Positions 1 to 9,059 of a stretch of DNA of 26,672 nt are shown here, piece after piece. The first letter of the stretch is position 1; every line of letters begins with the position of its first letter. The notes below the pieces were generated by a model. It saw only the letters and a list, made by a program, of their open reading frames with translations. It had not been told where the DNA came from and did no database searches. The DNA is from a virus: IMG/VR virus record IMGVR_UViG_3300027901_000163, positions 1 through 26,672 of that record. One strand, written 5' to 3'. Both the position numbers and the translations under genes were made by a program.

Positions 1-1
1 G

Positions 2-1090
2 CCGGTTACGCCGTACCAAATGCGTGCGGCGTTTAACTTGCCGCCGCCCGCGCCTATGCCACCTGCTATGAATATGGGAACTACGCAGCCGGTTACGCCG
101 GAACAAATGCGTGCGGCGCTTAATCTTCCGGCTCCTAATACTCAGACTCCTCACCTCTCTAAACCGCAGATGGATATGGGAACTACGCAGCCGGTTACGC
201 CGGAACAAATGCGTGCGGCGCTTAATCTTCCGGCTCCTAATACTCAGACTCCTCCCGCCACCCCTACCGCCGCCCCTACCGGTGTTCGCTCCGCTGCTCC
301 TCGCGCCGCTCCGCGTCCTGTCGCTGGTGGCTTGGGTGCTATCGCGCCGACCGCTCCTACTGCTCCAGCAGCGCCGGAAAGCGCCCCGGCTAACACGCTA
401 GAGGATAGCGTTAACTTGTATAAGAAGCTGGTAGGGGCGGATGAAGGCTCCCCGGCACGGGATAAGCTGCGCCAATCGCTGGCTGATATCATGTCCCCTG
501 ATGCGGAGGGCAAGGCTAAGGATGACGCTAAGTGGATGGCGCTGGCTCAGATCGGCGCTAGCCTAGCGGCTTCGAAGTCTCCCTACTTCTTGCAGGCGGC
601 GGGTGAAGCCATGCAGGGGGCCATTCCGGGTGTCGCTGCGGCGCGTAAAGAGCGCAAGGATGAAGTCCGCCAAGCTCTGGCGGCTCAGGCCGACCTCGAA
701 AACATGGATCGTGCCGAGAAGCGTGACTATGTGAAAGCTGGTATGGATTACCATAACCAAGCTGAACAGCTGCGTATGGAAGGCGATAAGCTTAAGCTTC
801 AGGGTAAAATCGCTGAAGCCGAAGAGAAGTACCGTATGGCGTCTCTAGCGCAGCAGTATGCTCTGGGTATGGCTGGTATCGAAGTGCAACGGGAAGCGGC
901 TAGGAGGCCGAGTTCGTTCATGGAGATGCTTAACGCGTACAAGACGGATAAACCCGCTACCGAAGCTATTCTTGGGCTTCAACACCCCGGTCGTTCTGGT
1001 ACAGGTACGAGTGCCGAAGAAGTAGCAAACCGTCTGCGTGGACCCAAAGTTGCAGGCGGGCGGATCATTAGCGTTACGCCTGCGGAATAA
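2..1090 (+). CDS. Ala/Pro-rich virion-associated protein with N-terminal tandem repeats (5' partial)
   Basis: The frame is open to the left window edge, and residues before the first ATG (position 20) already belong to the repeat (PVTPYQ before MRAAFNLP), so the true start lies outside the window. The N-terminal ~90 residues are Pro/Ala/Thr-rich copies of a unit containing QPVTPEQMRAALNLPAP. The rest is Ala- and charge-rich and probably helical: a stretch around IGASLAASKSPYFLQAAGEA, then a long coiled-coil-like segment rich in E, K, A and Q. There is no signal peptide in the visible part. It lies 19 bases upstream of the large LPD38-type protein, a position where many such phages encode an accessory internal virion or ejection protein. 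I recognise no specific family; the virion role is inferred from position and composition. Confidence 0.7.
   Translation, partial: PVTPYQMRAAFNLPPPAPMPPAMNMGTTQPVTPEQMRAALNLPAPNTQTPHLSKPQMDMGTTQPVTPEQMRAALNLPAPNTQTPPATPTAAPTGVRSAAPRAAPRPVAGGLGAIAPTAPTAPAAPESAPANTLEDSVNLYKKLVGADEGSPARDKLRQSLADIMSPDAEGKAKDDAKWMALAQIGASLAASKSPYFLQAAGEAMQGAIPGVAAARKERKDEVRQALAAQADLENMDRAEKRDYVKAGMDYHNQAEQLRMEGDKLKLQGKIAEAEEKYRMASLAQQYALGMAGIEVQREAARRPSSFMEMLNAYKTDKPATEAILGLQHPGRSGTGTSAEEVANRLRGPKVAGGRIISVTPAE
72..254 (+). repeat. Two identical 81 bp direct repeats within the coding region
   Basis: Positions 72-152 and 174-254 are identical over 81 bp, at an offset of 102 bp (34 codons). A diverged third copy begins at the window edge (ggttacgcc at position 4, 87 bp before the next). 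Identity at synonymous positions suggests recent duplication. The spacings 87 and 102 are both multiples of three, so the reading frame is kept. Confidence 0.9.
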
Positions 1091-1109
1091 TTACAGCTAG
1101 GCTAGCCCA

Positions 1110-4100
1110 ATGGGTATGATGCGTTATGTCTACGAGTATAATGGTATGCGATATACCATTGAGGCTCCTGAAAACTCTACAGCGGAAGACCTTGCCGCTA
1201 TTGTAGAGGGTAATAACGCTACCCCTAAAAAGGATGCGGGGTTCCTCGGCTCGTTTATGGACTCCGCTAAAACGTTGGGTCTTAGCGATGAAGCCACTGC
1301 GTTCGCAGCTAACCCAAACGAACAAACTCGTAAGGCGTTTCTGGATGCTGCGGAGTCTAAGTATAGCAAAACCGATTTCGGCAAAGGCAAAGACTGGGAA
1401 GCATTCAAAGAGCTTGCCGGTAGCAGCTTAGGTGCTCTCGTTGCGCCGGTTGCGGTGGGCGCTGGTGCTTCTGCGCTTACGACCCCTGTTGGTGGTTTGG
1501 CTGCGGCGAGCGCCACGTCGGGTACGCAATACACCATTCAGAACCTGCTGCGGCAAGCACAGGAACAGCAGAATGCCGTGCAAGCCTGGGAAGAACTGAA
1601 GCCGGTTTCGGTCGGTAAGGCGGTGATTGCCGCCGGAGGTCAAACGGCGCTTGATCTAGCGGCGGGTCCGGTATTTAGCAAAATTGCTAAAACGTTTCCG
1701 TTTATGCGCCCCCTGTTGGCGGAAGCAGGCGGGAAAGCGGCGGCACGTGCTGGTGAAGTGCTGGCGGATGCGGCAAAGAAAGGCACGATTACCTTTGCCA
1801 AGGGCGTCGCCAAGGGTGTCGGCAAAGGTGTCGCCTTTGAGGTCCCGCAGGAAATCGCTCAGCAAGCACTGGAACGTTGGCAAGCTGGCCTTGGGTTGGC
1901 GGATGATGATGCGCTAAGCGAGTACAAACAAGCGGCCATCGGGGCGGCGATCCTTGGTGGTGGCTTCGGCGCAATCGAAGGTGCTATCCCGGAAACGCGG
2001 GCGGAAGCCGCCACAAAAGAAGAGCCGAGTGCTCCTAAGTTCGACCGTAAGTCGTTTAGCGAACGTCTCCGTGCGCCCTTGGCGGATATAGTGGTTGTAC
2101 CGGGGGCTGCTCGACATATCGACGCTGTGCAGCGTAAGCTGGAAAATGATGTACGCTTGAACACGCCGGAGAGTTTGGCTTCTTCCGAAGCCTACCTTCG
2201 TGCTGTTGAGGACAACATCGACGCGGGGAAGTACCCTGATAATGAGATCACGCCCTTAGAAGCTGTGGTCAAGCAAGCGCGCACCATTCTAAATGAGCGC
2301 CGCGAGCAGTCTGCGGCGGGAGAAACGGCAAATGGAAAGCCGACTGAACAGGTTTCAGAACCTGATGGCGGAACTGGACTGGCTGTCGCTGGACGAGATG
2401 CAAGCGGCGTTTCTGCACCTGTGGGACCCGGACCTGCCGAGCCCGCAGCAGGAAGTGCTGGAGCAGATATCAACGCGGGAGTGGAAACTACTGGAGCTGC
2501 TCCTGTCGTCTCTGATGTTGGAGAAGGAACACAGCCGCGTCCACTGACGATTAAGGCTACCAAAGAGCAGCGATATGCGGCGCTAAATGAAGCGGGCAAC
2601 CGGTATCCGCTGGACTCTAAGGAACACGATGCTTTCTACCGTGGCGCTATCAACGCTCCTCCGGATGAGTATTTTAATTCTCTAGCCACTAAGCAAGAGG
2701 TAGCAGCTTATCAGGAAGGGTTGAACTATGCAGGAGAGCAAGCGCCGCCGGTTAATGCTGCGCCGGAAATCTCTGCGCCTGCTGTAGAACCTGCTGCGCC
2801 CGTTGAACCGGTAACGCCCACTGAAAAAGCCAAGGTGGCTGAAGAGGCTGCACCGCCTACGCCGCCTCCGCCTCCGCCTGCTAGCGGTCCAGGACTGCGT
2901 AATCCTGCGAACCCCGAGAAGCCGCTTTCTGTGCCGGAGTTTAAGGCGGCGCTTGAACTTGAGCGTAAGTTTTCAGACGAGTTCGCAGACGCTGAAGAAC
3001 TCACCAAATACTTTGGTGACTTGCAAGATGAGACGGGTTCAGTCCCTGAGCAGTACAATCTTGGCCATGGTTTTGAACTTCACAAAACTACTAAGAGTGG
3101 CTTGCAGCGGGAGATCGAACGTAAGTTTGAACGACCCCTAATTAACAAGATAGCGGAAGCTAAAGTCCCGTTGAGTGACGTGGCTACCTATTTGCTGTCG
3201 CGTGCCGCGCCGGATCGTAACCGCATGGTCCGAGCACAAAACGCTGCGTTCCCCGAGGGGGGTTCGGGTATCCTTGACGCAGAAGCCGCCGAGAATATGG
3301 CGGAACTGAAGGCGCGTGGACTTCTCCCGAAGCTGGAAGAGATAGCCGCGTTCCACGACAAGCTCGTCAATTATATGCTCGACCTACAGGTCAAAAATAA
3401 CCTGCTCTCTGAGGAGCAAGCTAAAGCTCTTCGAGAAGAGCAGCCGTACTATACGCCGTTCAAGGGCTTCGCTTTGGATGGTGACTTCCTTACGGCAGAC
3501 CCACGAGATGACGCTCACTCTCCGGCCCGACGCGCCGCCATAACCAGTGCAGGTCGTGGTATCCGCACGAAAGAGTTTTTCTCTGCGATGGGTCGCAAAT
3601 CGCTGCCCTTCCACCCGCTGTTCAACCTTCTGACAGACGCCGAAGCTCTCGCGCGTCGCGTCGAGATGAACAAGCTATATGTAACCCTGCTGGATATGGC
3701 GAAAGCCAATCCTCAGTTTGGGTCGGAAGTTATCGCTAACGTCTACACAGACAATAACCCGCGTCGGAAAACTATTCCGAGTGCGACGAACCCGGCTGGC
3801 AAGCAAATCCAAGTACCGATGTCGCAGCAAGTACGTGAGAAAGATTCACGTCTGCACGTAGCTAAGCTTAACGGGCAAAACCAATACATTGAGTTTCGGT
3901 CGGATACTGACGCGGGTATCGCGGCGGAACGGTTGTTTTCTAACCTGACGCCTAAAGAAATGAGCGAGACGATGCGTAACGTGACGCGCATCAACAACGC
4001 GCTCAAAGGGCTGCTCACCTACCGCAATCCGCTCTATCTGACCATTGTGGCTCCGGCCCGCGATATTTCTGACGCTGTGGCTACGGCGCTGCATAACCAG

Positions 4101-5678
4101 AATGTCAAAGGCTCGCCTCTCTTCAAGAAGGGCATTGCGCTCAAGGTCGCCAAGTACTCGCTCGACCCCACCATGTGGCGTACGGTTACGCGCTGGATCA
4201 TGGGGCGTGAGCCGGTGAAGGGCCAAGAAGAACTGATGGCGCTTCTGGATAAGATGATTATGGATGGGGGTGCCCCCATGCAGGTCCCGTTCAAGAACGC
4301 AGAGGAAAAAGCTAACGCAGCGGTCGAAGAGCTTAAACGGCTGGAGGGCGTTGAGCGTGGCGACTCTGTTGCTATCACTAAGCAAGCCGCGCACACCTTC
4401 GGTAAGTTTTTCGACCACTGGGCGGAAATCAACGACATCGTGCCGCGTTTCGCCACTTACCGCGCGGCGACTGAAGCAAACCTTACCGGAAGGCAAGCGG
4501 CGTCTTTGTCGCTGGATTCTTCACTGAACCTGACGCGTCGGGGTGAGTATGCTCGGTTGATGGACAACCTCATTCCGTTCTTTAGCGCGGGCGTTGAGGG
4601 AAGCCGTAAAGTTGTGCGGATCGCTACTAACCCACGGTCGGTCGCCAAGGTGATTGGCGGCATGGTGGCGCTTGGTATCGCGGAGTCTTTAGCTAACGCT
4701 ACGTTCGGCGGCGATGACGACGATGACGGCGTCCCGGACTACCTTACTGTTGACCGTAATAAGCGTATGTCGCGCTTGGTCGTCTCCTACGGTGGCGGTG
4801 ATAAAAACGTGTCTCTGCCGATTGGGCAGATGCTGGGCTACTTCAAATACATCGGCAACAAAATCGCCGACACATGGATGGGCGTATCCAGCGGGGAAGG
4901 CGCGGCCATGGCTATACAAGACGCCAGCTTCGACGTCGCCGCTGGGGTAGTCAGCCTCATGTCTCCGGCCCGTATCCAAGGTGGTGACCTTCAATCGACT
5001 CTGGCCTCCCTTACCCCCCTGATCGGTAAGCCGGTGGTGGACGTTGTGCGGAATAAAAACTTCTTCGGTACGCCGATCTACACGCAACGACGCGAAGGCA
5101 TGGGTCCGAGGTCGGAACTGGGCCAAGCGGCAACGGCGGACTTTTGGAAGGGTATCGCCACGTCTATCAACCAACTTACGGGTGGCAGCCCGGCTACGAG
5201 CGGGTACGTGGATATTCAGCCGGAAGTTTATGAGTATCTTATTAATACGTATCTTGGTGGAGCTGCACGACTTGTTAAGCAGGTGGGGAGTTTTGCCGAA
5301 GAACCCACGACCAAAAACGCTCCCGTCCTTCAGGGGTTCTTAGGCATCGGCTTCGACTATGCCCCACAAAACAGGTTCCGCAAGAACACCAAAGTGATCG
5401 CTGACGTGCTGGGGCGCGGAGAGAAATTGTCTGACGCGCAGCTGGTCAAGCTCCAAGCCAGCAACCCCGTGGCGTTGGACCCGGACATTGTGGACGCGTA
5501 TATCGAAGTCGACAGAAGCATTGACCGGCTCTATCGGGAACGTGCTGTGGTTATGAAGGAAGCCAAGGACTCCGGGGAACGCAAACTGTTCAACGACTAT
5601 TACCTCGGTGAAATGAACAAGCTGTGGTCTGCGTTTAACTACACGTACGAGAAGCGCCGCGTGGAACAGAGCCAATAA
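1110..5678 (+). CDS. Large polyvalent virion protein with LPD38-like C-terminal region
   Basis: A 1522-residue protein. The N-terminus has a small polar domain (RYVYEYNGMRYTIEAPE). Hydrophobic Ala/Gly segments follow at about residues 100-140 and 170-190, and again near 280, possibly for membrane insertion during ejection. A Pro/Ala-rich linker (PPPPPP) lies near residue 590. The C-terminal half, roughly residues 815-1265, resembles the large polyvalent-protein-associated domain LPD38: RNPLYLTIVAPARDISDAV, DIVPRFATYRAA, and NLIPFFSAGVEGSRK, followed by an acidic DDDDD run near residue 1200. Proteins of this kind are injected or internal virion proteins in podovirus-like phages. The start is uncertain because ATGs at codons 1, 3 and 4 share a weak ribosome site. 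I see no clear catalytic motif. It is the last rightward gene and converges on the leftward operon. Confidence 0.8.
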   Translation: MGMMRYVYEYNGMRYTIEAPENSTAEDLAAIVEGNNATPKKDAGFLGSFMDSAKTLGLSDEATAFAANPNEQTRKAFLDAAESKYSKTDFGKGKDWEAFKELAGSSLGALVAPVAVGAGASALTTPVGGLAAASATSGTQYTIQNLLRQAQEQQNAVQAWEELKPVSVGKAVIAAGGQTALDLAAGPVFSKIAKTFPFMRPLLAEAGGKAAARAGEVLADAAKKGTITFAKGVAKGVGKGVAFEVPQEIAQQALERWQAGLGLADDDALSEYKQAAIGAAILGGGFGAIEGAIPETRAEAATKEEPSAPKFDRKSFSERLRAPLADIVVVPGAARHIDAVQRKLENDVRLNTPESLASSEAYLRAVEDNIDAGKYPDNEITPLEAVVKQARTILNERREQSAAGETANGKPTEQVSEPDGGTGLAVAGRDASGVSAPVGPGPAEPAAGSAGADINAGVETTGAAPVVSDVGEGTQPRPLTIKATKEQRYAALNEAGNRYPLDSKEHDAFYRGAINAPPDEYFNSLATKQEVAAYQEGLNYAGEQAPPVNAAPEISAPAVEPAAPVEPVTPTEKAKVAEEAAPPTPPPPPPASGPGLRNPANPEKPLSVPEFKAALELERKFSDEFADAEELTKYFGDLQDETGSVPEQYNLGHGFELHKTTKSGLQREIERKFERPLINKIAEAKVPLSDVATYLLSRAAPDRNRMVRAQNAAFPEGGSGILDAEAAENMAELKARGLLPKLEEIAAFHDKLVNYMLDLQVKNNLLSEEQAKALREEQPYYTPFKGFALDGDFLTADPRDDAHSPARRAAITSAGRGIRTKEFFSAMGRKSLPFHPLFNLLTDAEALARRVEMNKLYVTLLDMAKANPQFGSEVIANVYTDNNPRRKTIPSATNPAGKQIQVPMSQQVREKDSRLHVAKLNGQNQYIEFRSDTDAGIAAERLFSNLTPKEMSETMRNVTRINNALKGLLTYRNPLYLTIVAPARDISDAVATALHNQNVKGSPLFKKGIALKVAKYSLDPTMWRTVTRWIMGREPVKGQEELMALLDKMIMDGGAPMQVPFKNAEEKANAAVEELKRLEGVERGDSVAITKQAAHTFGKFFDHWAEINDIVPRFATYRAATEANLTGRQAASLSLDSSLNLTRRGEYARLMDNLIPFFSAGVEGSRKVVRIATNPRSVAKVIGGMVALGIAESLANATFGGDDDDDGVPDYLTVDRNKRMSRLVVSYGGGDKNVSLPIGQMLGYFKYIGNKIADTWMGVSSGEGAAMAIQDASFDVAAGVVSLMSPARIQGGDLQSTLASLTPLIGKPVVDVVRNKNFFGTPIYTQRREGMGPRSELGQAATADFWKGIATSINQLTGGSPATSGYVDIQPEVYEYLINTYLGGAARLVKQVGSFAEEPTTKNAPVLQGFLGIGFDYAPQNRFRKNTKVIADVLGRGEKLSDAQLVKLQASNPVALDPDIVDAYIEVDRSIDRLYRERAVVMKEAKDSGERKLFNDYYLGEMNKLWSAFNYTYEKRRVEQSQ

Positions 5679-5722
5679 AAAAGCCCCCCGCTGACTGAGT
5701 CGGCGGAGGGCTAGGGGGGCTT
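5677..5722 (-). terminator. Intrinsic terminator of the leftward operon
   Basis: AAGCCCCCC at 5681-5689 pairs with GGGGGGCTT at 5714-5722, with an inner CCGC/GCGG pairing. Read on the minus strand, the GC stem is followed by a run of T (complement of the A-run 5677-5682), the canonical order for stopping leftward transcripts. Read on the plus strand the stem is followed by acc rather than T, so it is weaker for the rightward genes. Confidence 0.85.
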
Positions 5723-5725
5723 ACC

Positions 5726-5742
5726 GGAAGGAGCAAACTTCC
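5726..5742. other. Small hairpin carrying the GGAGCAAAC ribosome-site motif
   Basis: GGAAG at 5726-5730 pairs with CTTCC at 5738-5742, enclosing the sequence otherwise seen as the ribosome-binding context of many leftward genes, here on the plus strand. No plausible start codon follows on the plus strand. Possibly a relic or coincidence. Confidence 0.4.
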
Positions 5743-5755
5743 AGTAACTGTTATA

Positions 5756-5950
5756 TCAGAGCCTCCAAACGCGTAAACCCCGTATCCCATCAACAAGCAC
5801 CACCTTAGTCAAAACTTTGATCTGTAGGCGGTTAGTCACCGTAAGCAGCTGCTCTCTAGCCCGCAAAGGGTCGAGGCACGGGAAAAACAGCGAAGTCCCC
5901 CGCTTAAACTTGCGCCAGTCTATCTCGTAGGTGACGCCCTCAACCTGCAT
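5756..5950 (-). CDS. Small hypothetical protein, last gene of the leftward operon
   Basis: A 64-residue basic protein (VEGVTYEIDWRKFKRGTSLF at its N-terminus). Its ATG overlaps the end of the primase-helicase gene by 11 bases, suggesting translational coupling. FPCLDPLRAREQL is followed by a Val/Leu-rich C-terminus. The segment EIDWRKFKRGTSLFFPCLD is reminiscent of short phage proteins that follow replication genes, but I recognise no family. It is followed by the hairpin and terminator at 5677-5742. Confidence 0.65.
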   Translation of the reverse strand: MQVEGVTYEIDWRKFKRGTSLFFPCLDPLRAREQLLTVTNRLQIKVLTKVVLVDGIRGLRVWRL

Positions 5951-8759
5951 CTTCCGTGGCTTCCACCTTCACGTACTCGTTGGCGTTGATGAAGTCGTCG
6001 TCCAGTTTGAAGTGCAGGCAGTGCACCGGATCGCCAACGACCTGCATCCCTTTGGACAGGCGCTTAGTGCCACGAGTGACGAGCCGCCCTTTCTCCTCCA
6101 GCCGCCGTAGCGTGTCGTTGTAGTTGATCTGGTATTTGACGCAGTACTCCTTGAACGCACGGGAGACGATGAACATCATCTTGGTATCAGGCTCGACCCG
6201 TATAAGCAGTTCGCCTTTCGGCTCCCGCTTGGGCAGTGCAGCCATGTTGGTGCGTCGGTCAGCCATATCGTCGACGACAAGGATGTTCTGGATATGACGA
6301 TATAGGTAGTCGCCTATCACCTGCTCTACGTCGTTCAGAGGTGCATCGGTATTAGTCCGAAGGCGCTCAATGCACCCGCAGGCCCAAAGGTAGATGGCGT
6401 CAATGTCCCAGTCTATCAGCCCGCAGTGGCGTGCGATCATGCCGCCGACGATGTTGCTAGCGACAGTGGCGGACCAGAACCGCTCCTTGGGATACAGACC
6501 CAACTCCCGATCCACCTTGGCCTGCATACGCTGACAAAGGTTGGAGACTTGCTCGGCATTCGAGAGCACGTAGCGCAGGAAGATCGGCCCAGCGTGGCCG
6601 TAGTTGTTGAACAGAACCGTATCAAACATGTTCTTAGCATCAGCGGTGCTGACGGACTCGACCAACCCAACCGGGTACTCAATGAGCCGCATAAGCTCGC
6701 CTTCCGGGTGGTTCTTGAGAACTGACAGCTTCTCCGCAAACGATGAGTTCGCCGTGGACACCGTGATGGTTTGCCACGTGGTATTGTTTTCCCGAAGCTC
6801 ATTGCTCCCGGCGAGCATCCGCTCTTTGCCTTTGCCGTTCGACAGCGCGTAGAGCAGGTCCGAGTATTGCTCCGGGGTAGCGTTGGTCAGCTCATCCATC
6901 GTAGCCGGTAGGTTATTAAGGATACCAACCCACTGAAGTTTGCCGTTGATCGTGTCGATTTCTTTGAGCCGCAAATCCTTTGGGTGTCCGTAGACGCTGT
7001 TGACCATGTTGAGCACTGTGGTTTTGCCGGTGCCCGAACGCGGGTTGAACATGTTGATGACCGCGCCTGTCTGGTTCAAGAACCGCAAGAGCGGCGAGCC
7101 GAAGGCGCTAAGAGCGGCGAACGCGTGGGCTTCCATGCCCGGTTTGCCATACAACGCCCAGACTTCTTTCCACTTTTCCAATGACCCGACAGGGCCAATG
7201 AACTTCGCCAGCTTCTGTGTGGTCTTAGACGGCGGAGAGTAGACGTTACCGTCCGCAGTAATCTCTTGGTCACCCAAAACAAACCGGCTGTAGTTATCAG
7301 CCCATCCGAACTGTTGACGCATGACTTCGGCCTTCTCTTTATCTTGTAAGTTGTTTGCGGACATGGACACGTACTCAAGAAGTAGGTCGAACTTCTTGCC
7401 AATGCAGTAGACGCCTTTAGAGGACAGCGCCTTTCTGAGTTCGTCTCTTTGTCCAAGCTTCGACGAAGGTATGGTGAACTCGCGCAGCCCATCTTGCGGG
7501 AGCCACAGGTGGAGCAGGACGACCTCTTCGTGGTTGTCGTCCATGCGCTTGACTACATACAGGTCACGCTCATAGACCAGTACGGGTTCGGCTTCCTCGT
7601 TGGGCGGCGGTGCACGCCAGACGCCGCCACCTTCACCCCGGAAATATGGCCGTGGGAAAGGAGGGATGGCGCGGCCCGCGATGATAACCGAGCCGTCTTC
7701 GTCTTTGCTTTGGTCTTCTCGTACCTCAACGCCAAGCTGCTTGGGGCCAAGTATGCGCCCATTATGCGGACACCCGGCACATAGCTCTGGGTTTGTGCTA
7801 CGGAACTTAGCGCAGCTCGTAGCCATTTTGATCGTGGCGACTTTGCGGTCGACGCCTTCTGGATCGTAACCCGGATGTCCTTTGGACAGCTTATGGACCG
7901 CCTTTTCGGCGTCGTCGCACATCGCCGCAACCGATAGCGCGTAGAACCACTCGTAGTAACCGATTGTCGCCCGGTTGACGTAGGCGTTAAGGATTTGGTT
8001 GCAGCCAGTTCCAGCGATGGACCGCCGCATGATCCGGTCGAAGCTATAGCCGGTGCTGCGCTTGCGGGCTTCTTCCCGCGCGCTTTGCTCCCACTCGACG
8101 TTGAGCCCGTGGGCTTTTTTGTCCTCGACACCGAGGATTTCCCGCAGTTCGTGTACGGGCGTGGTTTCCCCTACGTATATGATCTCGACGGGGACAGGTG
8201 TTTCACGCTTGAAATTAAACGTGCCGGGCACCCGCAGGATGCGGGCGACTTCGAAAACCTTGCTATCAACGTAAAAGTCTTGCTTCTGACAAAGCTCACG
8301 GAGCCTGTCAGCGATGGGTTCCCACTCAGCGCGGGTAAGTTCTTCTTCGGTAGGCCAGTAGGCGTGAATGCCATAGCCAGAACTGACGAGCGTGGGGCGC
8401 GGCAGTCCTACTGTTCTACAGAACTTCTTAAGAGCACGCAGTCCAGCATCCTGATCGACATAACCATCGGGCTTCCCCGTCGCTGGGTTGGGTTCAGCTT
8501 TGGTTGGCCCGCAGTCTATGTCTAACCAGAAACATTTCAGCCCTTTGACGTTGGCTTTCGTACGACCGTCTCCGGATGCGTACTTCGCCACGCCATAGAA
8601 AACGTTACGGTGTTCGTCTACATAACGCTCAATCAGCCTGTCGGCTTCTTCGCGCGAGGAGACAAGCGCCTGCTGGACGTCGCGTTCGCCCTTGATACCC
8701 ACAATGGCAAACCAGCCTTCGGCTGGCTGCACTAGGTCCAAAAGATCGACGTCGGTCAT
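5940..8759 (-). CDS. Primase-helicase (archaeo-eukaryotic-type primase plus P-loop helicase)
   Basis: A 939-residue protein with an N-terminal AEP/PrimPol-like domain. The metal-binding pair is in FWLDIDCG (D80, D82), the SGYGIHAYW motif supplies His132, and VDSKVFEVARILRVPGT follows (about 164-180). A Cys/His cluster (CAKFRSTNPELCAGCPHNG, about residues 310-330) looks like a zinc site. The C-terminal half has a Walker A motif (PRSGTGKTT, about residue 575) and a likely Walker B (TMDELTN, about 617). The combined architecture is that of phage and plasmid replication proteins that prime and unwind DNA at the fork. The polymerase, SSB-like protein and SNF2 helicase in the same operon fit this. 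The start ATG has only a weak ribosome site. Confidence 0.9.
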   Translation of the reverse strand: MTDVDLLDLVQPAEGWFAIVGIKGERDVQQALVSSREEADRLIERYVDEHRNVFYGVAKYASGDGRTKANVKGLKCFWLDIDCGPTKAEPNPATGKPDGYVDQDAGLRALKKFCRTVGLPRPTLVSSGYGIHAYWPTEEELTRAEWEPIADRLRELCQKQDFYVDSKVFEVARILRVPGTFNFKRETPVPVEIIYVGETTPVHELREILGVEDKKAHGLNVEWEQSAREEARKRSTGYSFDRIMRRSIAGTGCNQILNAYVNRATIGYYEWFYALSVAAMCDDAEKAVHKLSKGHPGYDPEGVDRKVATIKMATSCAKFRSTNPELCAGCPHNGRILGPKQLGVEVREDQSKDEDGSVIIAGRAIPPFPRPYFRGEGGGVWRAPPPNEEAEPVLVYERDLYVVKRMDDNHEEVVLLHLWLPQDGLREFTIPSSKLGQRDELRKALSSKGVYCIGKKFDLLLEYVSMSANNLQDKEKAEVMRQQFGWADNYSRFVLGDQEITADGNVYSPPSKTTQKLAKFIGPVGSLEKWKEVWALYGKPGMEAHAFAALSAFGSPLLRFLNQTGAVINMFNPRSGTGKTTVLNMVNSVYGHPKDLRLKEIDTINGKLQWVGILNNLPATMDELTNATPEQYSDLLYALSNGKGKERMLAGSNELRENNTTWQTITVSTANSSFAEKLSVLKNHPEGELMRLIEYPVGLVESVSTADAKNMFDTVLFNNYGHAGPIFLRYVLSNAEQVSNLCQRMQAKVDRELGLYPKERFWSATVASNIVGGMIARHCGLIDWDIDAIYLWACGCIERLRTNTDAPLNDVEQVIGDYLYRHIQNILVVDDMADRRTNMAALPKREPKGELLIRVEPDTKMMFIVSRAFKEYCVKYQINYNDTLRRLEEKGRLVTRGTKRLSKGMQVVGDPVHCLHFKLDDDFINANEYVKVEATEDAG

Positions 8760-8820
8760 GAAATAGCTCGCCGCTACGAGACGTGCTCGCCGGTTAAAAG
8801 AACAGGAGGACTAGACGAAC

Positions 8821-9057
8821 TTAGCGGTTTTTGAGCGCGTCGATGTACGCGTTGACCGCGTCAAACAGGTCTTTGTGGGGGTTAGACTCCCCACAGAACC
8901 AGCTATAGATCGTAGTACGCGTTACCCCCAAGGCGGCTGCCGCTTCGATCACAGACACGTCTTTTTCCAAGCAGGCGCGTCCAAGTTGGACGCCGAGGTT
9001 ATCGGCGTCCGCGTTGAGGATAGTATTGGCAAACCGGAGACTATATCCACGAGACAT
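8821..9057 (-). CDS. Small helix-turn-helix DNA-binding protein
   Basis: A 78-residue protein with a Cro/CI-type HTH: DVSVIEAAAALGVTRTTIYS gives helix 2, the turn and recognition helix 3 at about residues 33-52. WFCGESNPHKDLFDAVNAYI follows, as in phage XRE-like proteins. The start codon lies two bases after the stop of the SSB-like gene, with a GAGGTG ribosome site inside that gene's end. It probably controls the replication genes, but its target is unknown. Confidence 0.75.
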   Translation of the reverse strand: MSRGYSLRFANTILNADADNLGVQLGRACLEKDVSVIEAAAALGVTRTTIYSWFCGESNPHKDLFDAVNAYIDALKNR

Positions 9058-9059
9058 GG

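Noticed and set aside
3846-4496. 216-codon open frame on the minus strand.
   Set aside because: Antisense shadow of the LPD38 protein; Arg/His-rich without domain features.
7995-8525. 176-codon open frame on the plus strand.
   Set aside because: Antisense to the primase domain, whose catalytic motifs are clear on the minus strand.
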